Source: Aculops lycopersici
Taxonomy: Eukaryota > Arthropoda > Arachnida > Trombidiformes > Eriophyidae
Assembly: GCA_015350385.1 (NCBI GenBank)
Contig: WNKI01000004.1
Span: 1,959,164-2,023,163, forward strand
Direction of reading: 5' to 3'
Length of the DNA stretch: 64,000 bases
Below are positions 50,636 through 58,292 of the stretch, piece by piece. The notes beneath the pieces were generated by a model. The model was not told the origin of the DNA, did not search any database, and saw only the letters and a program-made list of their open reading frames with translations. Numbering within the stretch: the stretch's first letter is position 1; every line of letters begins with the position of its first letter. The position numbers and the translations under genes were made by a program.

Positions 50636-52099
50636 ATGAACAAACAACACTCATTGCATCAAGCTCAATCTCACGAAGTTCTAAGGTCATGGCAAAGCCA
50701 GAGAAATGACGTGAATCATGCCATCGATTTTGTACTGCCTATGTTCATAGGTAACAACGATGATTCCCGAGAACAAATTCCCTCGATGCCGGGGGTTTTT
50801 CGGTATGGATGCAATGAAGCCATTAAGTATTTGCAGCCACTTGTTGAGCAGTACAGCTTGCAAGCTGTTCTATTGTTTCCCGTTATGACCAAATCGGATC
50901 AGCTAAAATTCACAGCCAGAGAATCCTTGAGGAAGGCCAACACTCCAGCTAGAATACGTAACCACAACGACGATGACGACGACGCTTCAGATCAAGAAAT
51001 TCTATCATCGTCAACGAATACTAACTCTTCGCATCGGTACTCAACTCATTCGTCCGAGTCCATATCGTCGGATGACGGCGAGAGACTGATACCTGTTGAA
51101 GAAACTCCGCCTGCGCAGGTGAACTCGCAAAATCCATTCTTGAACCAAAACGAGGGGGAAGAGGACCACCTGTTGGCTGCGGACCAAGGGGCTAGTGATG
51201 AGCAGGTTGAAATGATGACCACACCCGAGACTCCGAGAGCTAAGATATCCACCGGATCAAGGACCCAGGATGTCAAGTTGATCAAAGGAATGGCGTTGAA
51301 AGAGGAGCACAATCCTTTGTTGCGATTGATACCAAAACTTCGAGCTCAATTCCCGCAACTCCTGATAATTTGCGACGTTTGCCTTTGTGCTTTCACAACC
51401 ACCGGCCACTGTTGTCTATTCGACGAGGACCATTCGCTTGGCGGAGGTCCAAGTGGAACCGGAACTAACTTCATCTCGTCAAGCCATCAGCGACAAAAGG
51501 TTGTTTGGCCAGGCGAAACGTTGAATCAATTTCCAATCTCGAACAAGGTAACTTGTCAGTATTTAGCGAAGCTCTCGGTGGTTTACGCAAAGTCTGGCTG
51601 CAATGTGGTGGCGCCAAGCGATATGATGGACGGACGGATTTTAACCATAAGGGAGGAACTGAACAAGCATAACTTCAAACACGTTGCCATACTCAGTTAC
51701 TCGGCAAAGTTTGCCTCCGCCTTTTATGGGCCATTTAGACAGGCGACAAATAATGCCCCTCAATTTGGCGATCGGAGAGCCTATCAACTTCCACCTGGCT
51801 CACGCGGTATGGCAATGAAGGCTGTCCAGAGGGACATCGAGCAAGGCGCCGATTTTGTGATGGTTAAACCGGCTGGCCCCTACCTTGACATTGTGCGCGA
51901 CATTTGCGAGACGCATCCCAAGTATCAGGTGGCAGTGTATCAAGTTTCAGGCGAGTACTCGATGCTAAGGGCAGCAGGTGACGCTGGAGTTTTGGATTTA
52001 AAGCGAGCAGTCAACGAGGTAATGACCAGTTACCGTCGTGCTGGCGCTACAATTATAATTAGCTACTTTACGCCTGAAATCTTAAAGGGCGAGATCTAA
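50636..52099 (+). CDS. ALAD: Porphobilinogen synthase (delta-aminolevulinate dehydratase) with acidic insertion
   Basis: This enzyme condenses two 5-aminolevulinate molecules to porphobilinogen in heme synthesis (cytosolic homo-octamer). It has 487 aa versus 330 in human. The zinc site is intact: CDVCLC...GHC, with C249, C251 and C259 matching human C122, C124 and C132. The Schiff-base lysines lie in SYSAKFASAFYGPFR and VMVKPAGPYLD. APSDMMDGR and GDRRAYQLPPGSRG are conserved. The extra length comes from a ~125-residue Asp/Glu/Ser-rich insertion (~90-222) replacing the short loop of the human enzyme, and ~27 further residues before LAKLSVVYAKSG. The frame is open throughout. Whether the insertion is translated or partly spliced out cannot be settled by eye. 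Confidence 0.93.
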   Translation: MNKQHSLHQAQSHEVLRSWQSQRNDVNHAIDFVLPMFIGNNDDSREQIPSMPGVFRYGCNEAIKYLQPLVEQYSLQAVLLFPVMTKSDQLKFTARESLRKANTPARIRNHNDDDDDASDQEILSSSTNTNSSHRYSTHSSESISSDDGERLIPVEETPPAQVNSQNPFLNQNEGEEDHLLAADQGASDEQVEMMTTPETPRAKISTGSRTQDVKLIKGMALKEEHNPLLRLIPKLRAQFPQLLIICDVCLCAFTTTGHCCLFDEDHSLGGGPSGTGTNFISSSHQRQKVVWPGETLNQFPISNKVTCQYLAKLSVVYAKSGCNVVAPSDMMDGRILTIREELNKHNFKHVAILSYSAKFASAFYGPFRQATNNAPQFGDRRAYQLPPGSRGMAMKAVQRDIEQGADFVMVKPAGPYLDIVRDICETHPKYQVAVYQVSGEYSMLRAAGDAGVLDLKRAVNEVMTSYRRAGATIIISYFTPEILKGEI

Positions 52100-52414
52100 T
52101 CTATGTTGATTAACTAAAACTGTTCGATTAGAGGCCAATGAAGGATCTCGTGCAACAATAGTTGAGTTAAATCTAGACGTTGAAAATTAGTTTTTCTGGA
52201 ACTGGAGGTTTTTTTTCCCATTCAGATGTAAACTTTGAGGTAGAGGATAATAAAATTTACGTCTCTACTAGGAAGAAAAATAACAAAGCGGTTTAATTCA
52301 TACAGTCGGGTACATGCCGCAAATGGTGTGGCGATGATGTAAATGTTTTTGTCACCTTCCTTCAATTTTCTCTTCCTCTTCCATGGTAGATTCTTATTCT
52401 TACATAGTCTAATA
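52100..52414. other. Convergent spacer PBG synthase / UBE2G1
   Basis: It contains AATAAA at 52249-52254, 150 bp after the PBG synthase stop. No gene. Confidence 0.55.
52249..52254 (+). terminator. Poly(A) signal for PBG synthase
   Basis: AATAAA occurs 150 bp after the stop codon at 52099, followed by TTTACG. Confidence 0.5.
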
Positions 52415-52912
52415 TCAAATGTCTTCCTGACTTTTCTTTACACACATTGCAACTTTTTTCTTGAACTCAGGATAATTCTCTCGCCATTCCTTAGCTGCAT
52501 CCACATTAGCCGGCGATTGATCATTTGGATCGGCTAGCATTGAAATAACACTAATTAATATGGTCTCAACTGAGTGGACGGGCAACCATCTTTCTGAGGC
52601 TTTCTCATATCCAAATTGATCGTCTCCGGGCTCGTGTAGGATTGATATGCAAACGTGACCATCCTTTCCAATATTTGGATGCCAAATGTCAGTCATAAAT
52701 CTCATCTTGGGCGGCCTAACTGGATAATCGCGTGGGAATTCTAGATGTGCCTTGAAGAAGCCGCCTTCATATAAAGTATCCGCTGGTCCTATAATCATAA
52801 CTTCCCATTTGTAAATATCATTATCGTGTATTAATCCAGCTGAGAAGCCTTCAACTGGATGCTTATTTAACTCGGCCAATTGCTTCTTTAGTAAGAGAGC
52901 GCCCGTTTCCAT
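52415..52912 (-). CDS. UBE2G1: Ubiquitin-conjugating enzyme E2 G1
   Basis: A 165-aa E2 enzyme carrying ubiquitin on Cys88 (GHVCISILHEPG). The HPN motif is IWHPNIGKDG. The acidic loop after the active site (GDDQFGYEKASERW) is the hallmark of the Ubc7/UBE2G/Cdc34 group. The N-terminus ALLLKKQLAELNKHPVEGFSAGL and VETILISVISMLADPNDQSPANVDAAKEW agree closely with human UBE2G1, whose active Cys is at 90. It is full length. It lies downstream of the truncated PSMD3 on the same strand, with 567 bp between them. Confidence 0.96.
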   Translation of the reverse strand: METGALLLKKQLAELNKHPVEGFSAGLIHDNDIYKWEVMIIGPADTLYEGGFFKAHLEFPRDYPVRPPKMRFMTDIWHPNIGKDGHVCISILHEPGDDQFGYEKASERWLPVHSVETILISVISMLADPNDQSPANVDAAKEWRENYPEFKKKVAMCVKKSQEDI

Positions 52913-53479
52913 TTTCTAGCGTTTTTGTGATCTAAATATGATTTGTTCAACTATAACTATGTATATAATAATATTATCAAGAGTTTATATGGATACAAAT
53001 ATAAATATAATGTGATGTATAAATATACAACAAGATGAAATGTATTTTTTGCGTCTCCCTGGGATAAATGGACTACTTCTCTTTCTTACCGAAAACGTTC
53101 CAAAAAGAGATTTCAATACAATTGCTTGGTTGTTTCTTAAACTGAAATGAAAGCCACACGAGATCAGAAGCAAGAGTCCAAATTGAGAGCGCCACAGGCT
53201 AAAAGAGAAGCGCACGCTGGCCGCAGGATACAATGAAGGTGTGAGGCACGGAGAGCGCAACAAATTTTTTCCTACTCGCTCGTCCTGTGGAAAACTCCAT
53301 TGCACAAAAGAGGCTACACTATAATCGTGATTTTGTCTCAAAACGAGCGCATGCTTGATGAAGGTGAGCAACGAATAATTGTGGTTGTATTGGCAATAAG
53401 AAATGTAAGAAACATTTTTTACACCTGTAAAGTTTATTATCATACAAAAATTTATACTTCAATTATACCGAGCATGTGA
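52913..53479. other. Spacer between PSMD3-like and UBE2G1
   Basis: A 152-codon minus-strand frame (52985-53443) fills much of this region. It shows no domain and an odd composition, so it was not accepted. The rest is presumably the PSMD3 3' UTR and the UBE2G1 promoter. Confidence 0.45.
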
Positions 53480-54451
53480 TCAACTATCAAATTCTTCGTC
53501 TTCAACAATGATCTTATCCTCATCGATCTCCTCTTTTTTAGCTGCATCTGGGTCGGCGTGATACGACCTAAGCCTAAATCTCATTGCCTTGATCGATTGA
53601 TTGTAGATGTCGAGGCAAAAGGCTATACGCTGATGAAACGCTGCTTGGGGTTCGGGTGTGTTATAGATGTCCGTTGTTTCCTTTGACTGCAAGAAACCAC
53701 CCTCGTGATTAATCTTGGCCTCAATTACACCGTCCCTTATTGCTTTGGCCGCAATGTACTCGGCATCCTGGCTGTCATCGGAGTTGAGCTTCTTGGCAAT
53801 ATCGGCCAGGTAGATTCTCGAGTAGGACAAATTAATCATACGTAGGCCGGTTTTGATGATATTGTGACGCAAGCGAATGACCAGAGTGAAGGTGTTGTCA
53901 GCTTGAAATTTGGGACCATAGTTTTCGACAACAACACCAAATCGTTGTAGGTCACGACTACGAACCGCTTGAGTTAACTGAAAATATGGAGCCAAAGATC
54001 TTCTCAATGTTGGCTGTCTAAATATTCCTCTATCTGGAATCTCACCCATGAGTAATTCAACGATAATCATTAATTTGTGTACAGTTTGCTTGAAGCCAAT
54101 TGCACCATTTTGTGGTGCCTTCCTAATGGCTTGTAAAAGATTCTTGTGGGCCGATGAGTATTCCAACTGGATTGCCTTGATCCTGCCGAGGTAGTAGAGA
54201 AAACGAGCCCATTCATTATTGGAAGCCGACTCTGGGAATATAATTTTTGAGACCAATTTCGCTGCTTGGTCATACTGATTGTGATGTAGATATAATCTCA
54301 GTAAACAATTTACCAACACTGCCTGCCCTTCAAAGTCATTCCTTAGTGTGGCTGTCCTTAATTTGGCATGAAAGAACCCTTTGTTATCCAAATTTGTCTT
54401 GTCCATGTCGGCCAATTGTTTCTTTAGCGTTACCTGATCCTTCGCGTCCAT
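53480..54451 (-). CDS. PSMD3: 26S proteasome subunit Rpn3/PSMD3, N-terminally truncated
   Basis: This 323-aa product corresponds to the C-terminal ~60% of the lid subunit PSMD3 (534 aa in human). The conserved block starts at FFHAKLRTATLRND (human SFLHARLRTATLRHD, near residue 240). It continues through NNEWARFLYYLGRIKAIQLEY, GFKQTVHKLMIIVELLMGEIPDRGIFRQP and the PCI domain (VIRLRHNIIKTGLRMINLSYSRI, AKAIRDGVIEAKINHEGGFLQS). The acidic tail is EDEEFDS. The N-terminal ~235 residues are replaced by about 15 new residues, MDAKDQVTLKKQLADMDK, which resemble the start of neighbouring UBE2G1. The ATG context CAAAATGG is good, and no frame for the missing part is seen for 850 bp upstream. It could be a lineage-specific short Rpn3 or a second, partial copy. 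Confidence 0.88.
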   Translation of the reverse strand: MDAKDQVTLKKQLADMDKTNLDNKGFFHAKLRTATLRNDFEGQAVLVNCLLRLYLHHNQYDQAAKLVSKIIFPESASNNEWARFLYYLGRIKAIQLEYSSAHKNLLQAIRKAPQNGAIGFKQTVHKLMIIVELLMGEIPDRGIFRQPTLRRSLAPYFQLTQAVRSRDLQRFGVVVENYGPKFQADNTFTLVIRLRHNIIKTGLRMINLSYSRIYLADIAKKLNSDDSQDAEYIAAKAIRDGVIEAKINHEGGFLQSKETTDIYNTPEPQAAFHQRIAFCLDIYNQSIKAMRFRLRSYHADPDAAKKEEIDEDKIIVEDEEFDS

Positions 54452-55310
54452 TTTGATGTTTATTTGTATCGTTTGATGATCTACAATAACATTAAACCTG
54501 GTGATTAGGCGACAGTGACAGTTCCTTAAACTCTTAGATAATAATTGGATCTATATGTTGATACTATTGGATTGGTAACCCAATATAATAGAAAAAGAGT
54601 TTTGTATTACCTAATTGGCCAAAATGATGTCAGAATAGAAAAAATCATCTGACTTATAAAAAACTCCAAAGACAGATACTGACCATAGGATTTGTGCAGC
54701 AATATTCTCGTTGCTGCGCAAGCGCCGCGCCAAATTTGAAAACTCCCCACAGTGGAAAGCAGGTGGCGCCAGTGGCTATCCACGAGTCGATTATTGAATT
54801 GAATAACAATCCAACTGCGCATGTACGATAAGGTTCCTCCTGGGGGCGCCTGCCACTAGCTTAGTCTTGGCCTTAGCCCATAATGCCCGAATCCAGCTCG
54901 AGATGTTGAATTGGCGCGGTTGTTTTGTCAGTAACTGTAGGAAGAGAGAGAGAGAGAGAGAGGTTTAAAGTTTGTCGAGCTAGCGACATCCTGTGAGAGT
55001 TTGACGTTGAAAGAAAATGTTGGCCCCAATAGAGAAGTAAGATGATTATTATAACCATATTTCAAATGAAATGATTGCAAGAAGGTTAATTGATAGTGCA
55101 AGTCAATAAAAGTGAACAAATCTCGTTGTTGATTCCTGAGCTTCCGGTTGTTATCAACCGACCAACTAGAACCGGAAACTGTAGCAAGAGAAACTCGAAG
55201 GTTTTGAAGGGAAATATATATATAAATATAAACGTGAGTATTCATTCTATTTGTCTCCTTTCTAGTCTGGATGTTTGCTAAAAATCCTTCACTCTTGACT
55301 AACTACTTAA
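54452..55310. other. Gene-free spacer left of the duplicated unit
   Basis: No gene supported. A (GA)n tract lies at 54943-54962, and TATATATAAATATA lies near 55217-55230, about 115 bp upstream of the 72-aa ORF. Confidence 0.5.
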
Positions 55311-56788
55311 GAGTCCAGTTAGCGGGACAGAGAGAGAAAACATGGACAAATTTTTGTCCAGCCTTATTCTTTTCCAAGCTCTGCTTGTGTGTGCCTTGGC
55401 GAGTTTTATCCTCGGCAATTGCGAACAAACTCACGTGCGCCGCCTTGAGCGCATGAGGCTCATAGGGTCGCTCAAATCGCTATGCGCTCGCCTCGCTTTA
55501 CTACTGGCCACACAAGATACCGCGCGCCCACTACCGAAAACCGAGTGCCAAGTGTTTTAGCAATCAAGTCTTTGTCTGTGTGTCCGAATCCAAGTCCAGC
55601 TCACTATCCCGATGATTCAATTTACTCAACATTCTCGATTTCTTCACGCTTGTGGCAGGTCGCCAAGAGAAGCGACCATCGGTGTCGCTACTTTAGATTC
55701 GATTGTTCTTTTTGAACAAAAGTAGAGAGTTACTTGCCTTCAGAAACTCAAAGCAAACGCGGTGCGACAGAAATGAGAGCGAGCGACCGCACTGGCTGCT
55801 CACTCACTTTGTCATCTCCCTCTATCCCCCTATTAGGTTCTCCGCGGCTTGGTGCGGAAGTCAAAAAGTTTCAACTTGTTTGCCGCCGTCGCTGCACCCG
55901 TGGCCGCGGTCGCCGAGCTAGCAACGCAATTTGTGTTGTTTGGCGAGACACACAACCGCCGGGGCGAACAAGAGAAAAAGGCCGGCCAACTTCCGGTTGG
56001 CAAATCCTCCTTTTGGCGACGACAACAGGCTACTGTGTCTTTGTTGGTGGATGTAGTTGTAGTAGTAGTGGTATTTGTAGTTGTTGCTGATGCTGTGGTT
56101 TCTGTTAACACAATGGGTCTTCTTCTAGCTCTCTCTCTTGTCGGCTTCACTGCCAAAACCAATACGTCGAAACGAACTGCAACCATCGGCGAAAGGGCAA
56201 CACCACCCACCGCCGGTTCGCTCACTTCCCAATTCCGATCCAATTGCATTGCGAGCTCGACATTCCGGTAACTTGGCCGCCGAGTTACTGACAACAAACT
56301 GATGCTGCTGCCGTGGCCGCCGCCGACGTGCTTCCGCTGGTGCTTGCCTCCTCTCGTTAGATTTAGGCTAACCCTGTTTATTTCATCATGCCAATCGGCG
56401 TTGCACGTCCGGTGGTTTGTCGTTGCTTTGGGTCTAGTTGAATTAGCCATCATCGGAATGCCGAGAGGAAAGAAGAGAGACACACAGTGTGAAAGGAGGA
56501 AAGAAATGTAGTGGCGGCGGCGGTAGTGGTAGGTTTAACTAAAGCATGCGAATTGAATCATCAATTGGTATGCTCTGTGACGCTAGTGCTCGCGTTGGTC
56601 ACATGTTGTTTGCTAGGAACTAAAAACACTTAATTTGACCTGTCTGTCGGTCTCTTACCTGTCAACTACCTGATATCTTCTGGTGGCTTAGGTAAATTAA
56701 GAAAACTAACTGAAACGGCGAGTTCCACGCAGTCGAACGGCTGGTTGGCGACGAGCGCCACCAAAGCCGCCGCTACCGACCGATTATC
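55311..56788. repeat. Direct segmental duplication, copy 1
   Basis: This copy is paired with 61893-63475 in the same orientation at an initial offset of 6582 bp. From about 55338 to 56017 the two copies read as identical. To the right, similarity drops to roughly 90-95% with indels, including 20 bp present only here around 56725-56744 and a repeat expansion in the other copy. The left boundary is sharp, at GAGTC. The right boundary follows CCGATTATC. Confidence 0.93.
55342..55560 (+). CDS. Small putative secreted protein, copy 1
   Basis: Not recognised. The 72-aa ORF begins with a textbook signal peptide: MDK, then FLSSLILFQALLVCALASFILG, with cleavage likely near GNC-EQ. The mature part (~45 aa) is basic, with VRRLERMR, contains two cysteines and ends ECQVF. 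It has no neuropeptide-type amidation signal (G before dibasic). The same ORF occurs without any change at 61924-62142. The frame could instead be the signal-peptide exon of a spliced gene. A TATA-like run sits ~115 bp upstream. Confidence 0.42.
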   Translation: MDKFLSSLILFQALLVCALASFILGNCEQTHVRRLERMRLIGSLKSLCARLALLLATQDTARPLPKTECQVF

Positions 56789-57329
56789 CTCTCTCTGCCT
56801 CTCTCTCTGAGCTTGTTCGTCGGCCGGGTGTGCCAACGACTGGGTCAGCTAAGTATAACGCCGGCAGCGACAGTTGGTGTCAATGGCTTCAGCTGGTCGT
56901 TATCATTGTGGGTCAGTATTTAGTGAGCTAGTCACTCACTCGATAGCAAAGCAAAGTGCGAGACTAAATTGAATAAAGTTGCTGTGGTTGTTGTTGTAGT
57001 TGGCGAGATACTATATATATATATATATTCATACATATCATGCCAATCTAACTTTTAGTGTCCGCCCCAACTGTGATGTTAACTTCAACGCTCTCTCTCA
57101 CTCTCCAAATTGAGGCAGACAGAGTATGCTAATTTTGAAACTAAACCTCGCTCTCGAGTGAAAGCAAGCTGACACCACAACCGACTGAGCATCAACTAGT
57201 CGCTAGGTGCACAATTGATCACTTGATTGTCCATTATAGTGAGTCAAAGTTAGAGAGACATCTGGACAATAACCTACTGCCTTTAGGTTAGCCAGCGAGG
57301 TGGTTGCCCATCCATCATCAGAATTTCCA

Positions 57330-57468
57330 ATGAGTTGCTTTGTGTTACCACCACTTCCGGTGCCAGAAGTCTCCATCGTTTCTCTTGCTCTTTTACTCGC
57401 GCTTCCGTCGCGGCATTTCGCCAACCAACTAGCGATTATCCCGTTGACTTCAGCACCCAGAACCTCAG
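57330..57468 (+). CDS. Possible first coding exon (speculative)
   Basis: ATG at 57330 opens 46 codons with a signal-like segment (SIVSLALLLALPSRHFA). They end exactly at a consensus donor, CTCAG/GTAAGATTT, at 57468/57469. No matching acceptor or downstream exon could be identified. It is offered only because intron-containing genes could otherwise be missed here. Confidence 0.15.
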
Positions 57469-57968
57469 GTAAGATTTTGTTGTGCTTAGGATTCGCCTGG
57501 TACTAAGCCATAGTTACTCACTCACTCACTCACTCACTAAACACTTGCGGGGGGGGGGGGTGCAAGCGCTCGAAATCAGTTGGCCGACCGATTGGTGGGT
57601 CGCAAAGTATGTCGACTTGCTCATTGACTTGCGTGTTGAGTGTCGTCAAGTTGACATGAAACTCCGCTGGTTTGGCAGGAATTGTGAAACTTGCAACGAT
57701 CAGCGTTGAGAGGTCGGCATGAACGATAAGATGTTCTTTTGTTACTGTGCCGGAGCACTCCTTTAGTTTAGTTTACTTTCGGGTTACTACTACTACACAA
57801 CTTCCCTTGCCACTTCCCATCTTCTTCACTCTAAGTGTCCATTACTCTTGGTATACTTTGCAGCCAATCTCACGCACAAGCGATAAGATCTGGCGCCTCA
57901 GATGCGAGTTGGACTTTGTTCCATCAGTGGACTTCATACGCAAGACTTGGCTGGCGATATTGTTGCTT

Positions 57969-57993
57969 GTGTGTGTGTGTGTGTGTGTGTGTG
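57969..57993. repeat. (GT)n microsatellite
   Basis: About 12 GT dinucleotides, flanked by TGCTT and ATTGTG. Confidence 0.85.
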
Positions 57994-58243
57994 ATTGTGG
58001 ATGTGTCGACTGCTAGCTGGAGATTCGAGTTGCGACCACCGCATTGTTGCTGGTGACGAGAGAGGAGAAAAAGACTTTTATTCTTTGAATGGCAATGGAA
58101 CGTTTTGCTGGACGTTGCCGCTAACTTGCCGGTGGGCCAGCACAGCAACGGATCGGCTCGAAGAGTAATCAAGTTAGCCAGAGCGGCCGGTGCTCTCATC
58201 AAGAGTGGCCACCAATCGGAGTGTGAACTTCCGCAGAATCGTT

Positions 58244-58292
58244 GAGTTGAGTGGTAGATGATGCCGAGAGTGCATCATCTACTACTCAACTC
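58244..58292. repeat. 21-bp hairpin with 7-nt loop
   Basis: The left arm 58244-58264 and right arm 58272-58292 pair at 20 of 21 positions. The one exception is a G/T that would wobble-pair in RNA. The loop is CGAGAGT. The stem is not extended by flanking bases. See findings. Confidence 0.88.

Noticed and set aside
52985..53443. 152-codon minus-strand ORF between Rpn3 and UBE2G1
   Set aside because: No domain, odd composition with many Phe/Ser/Tyr/His residues, and a position fitting a 3' UTR or promoter. Kept as an unexplained open frame only.
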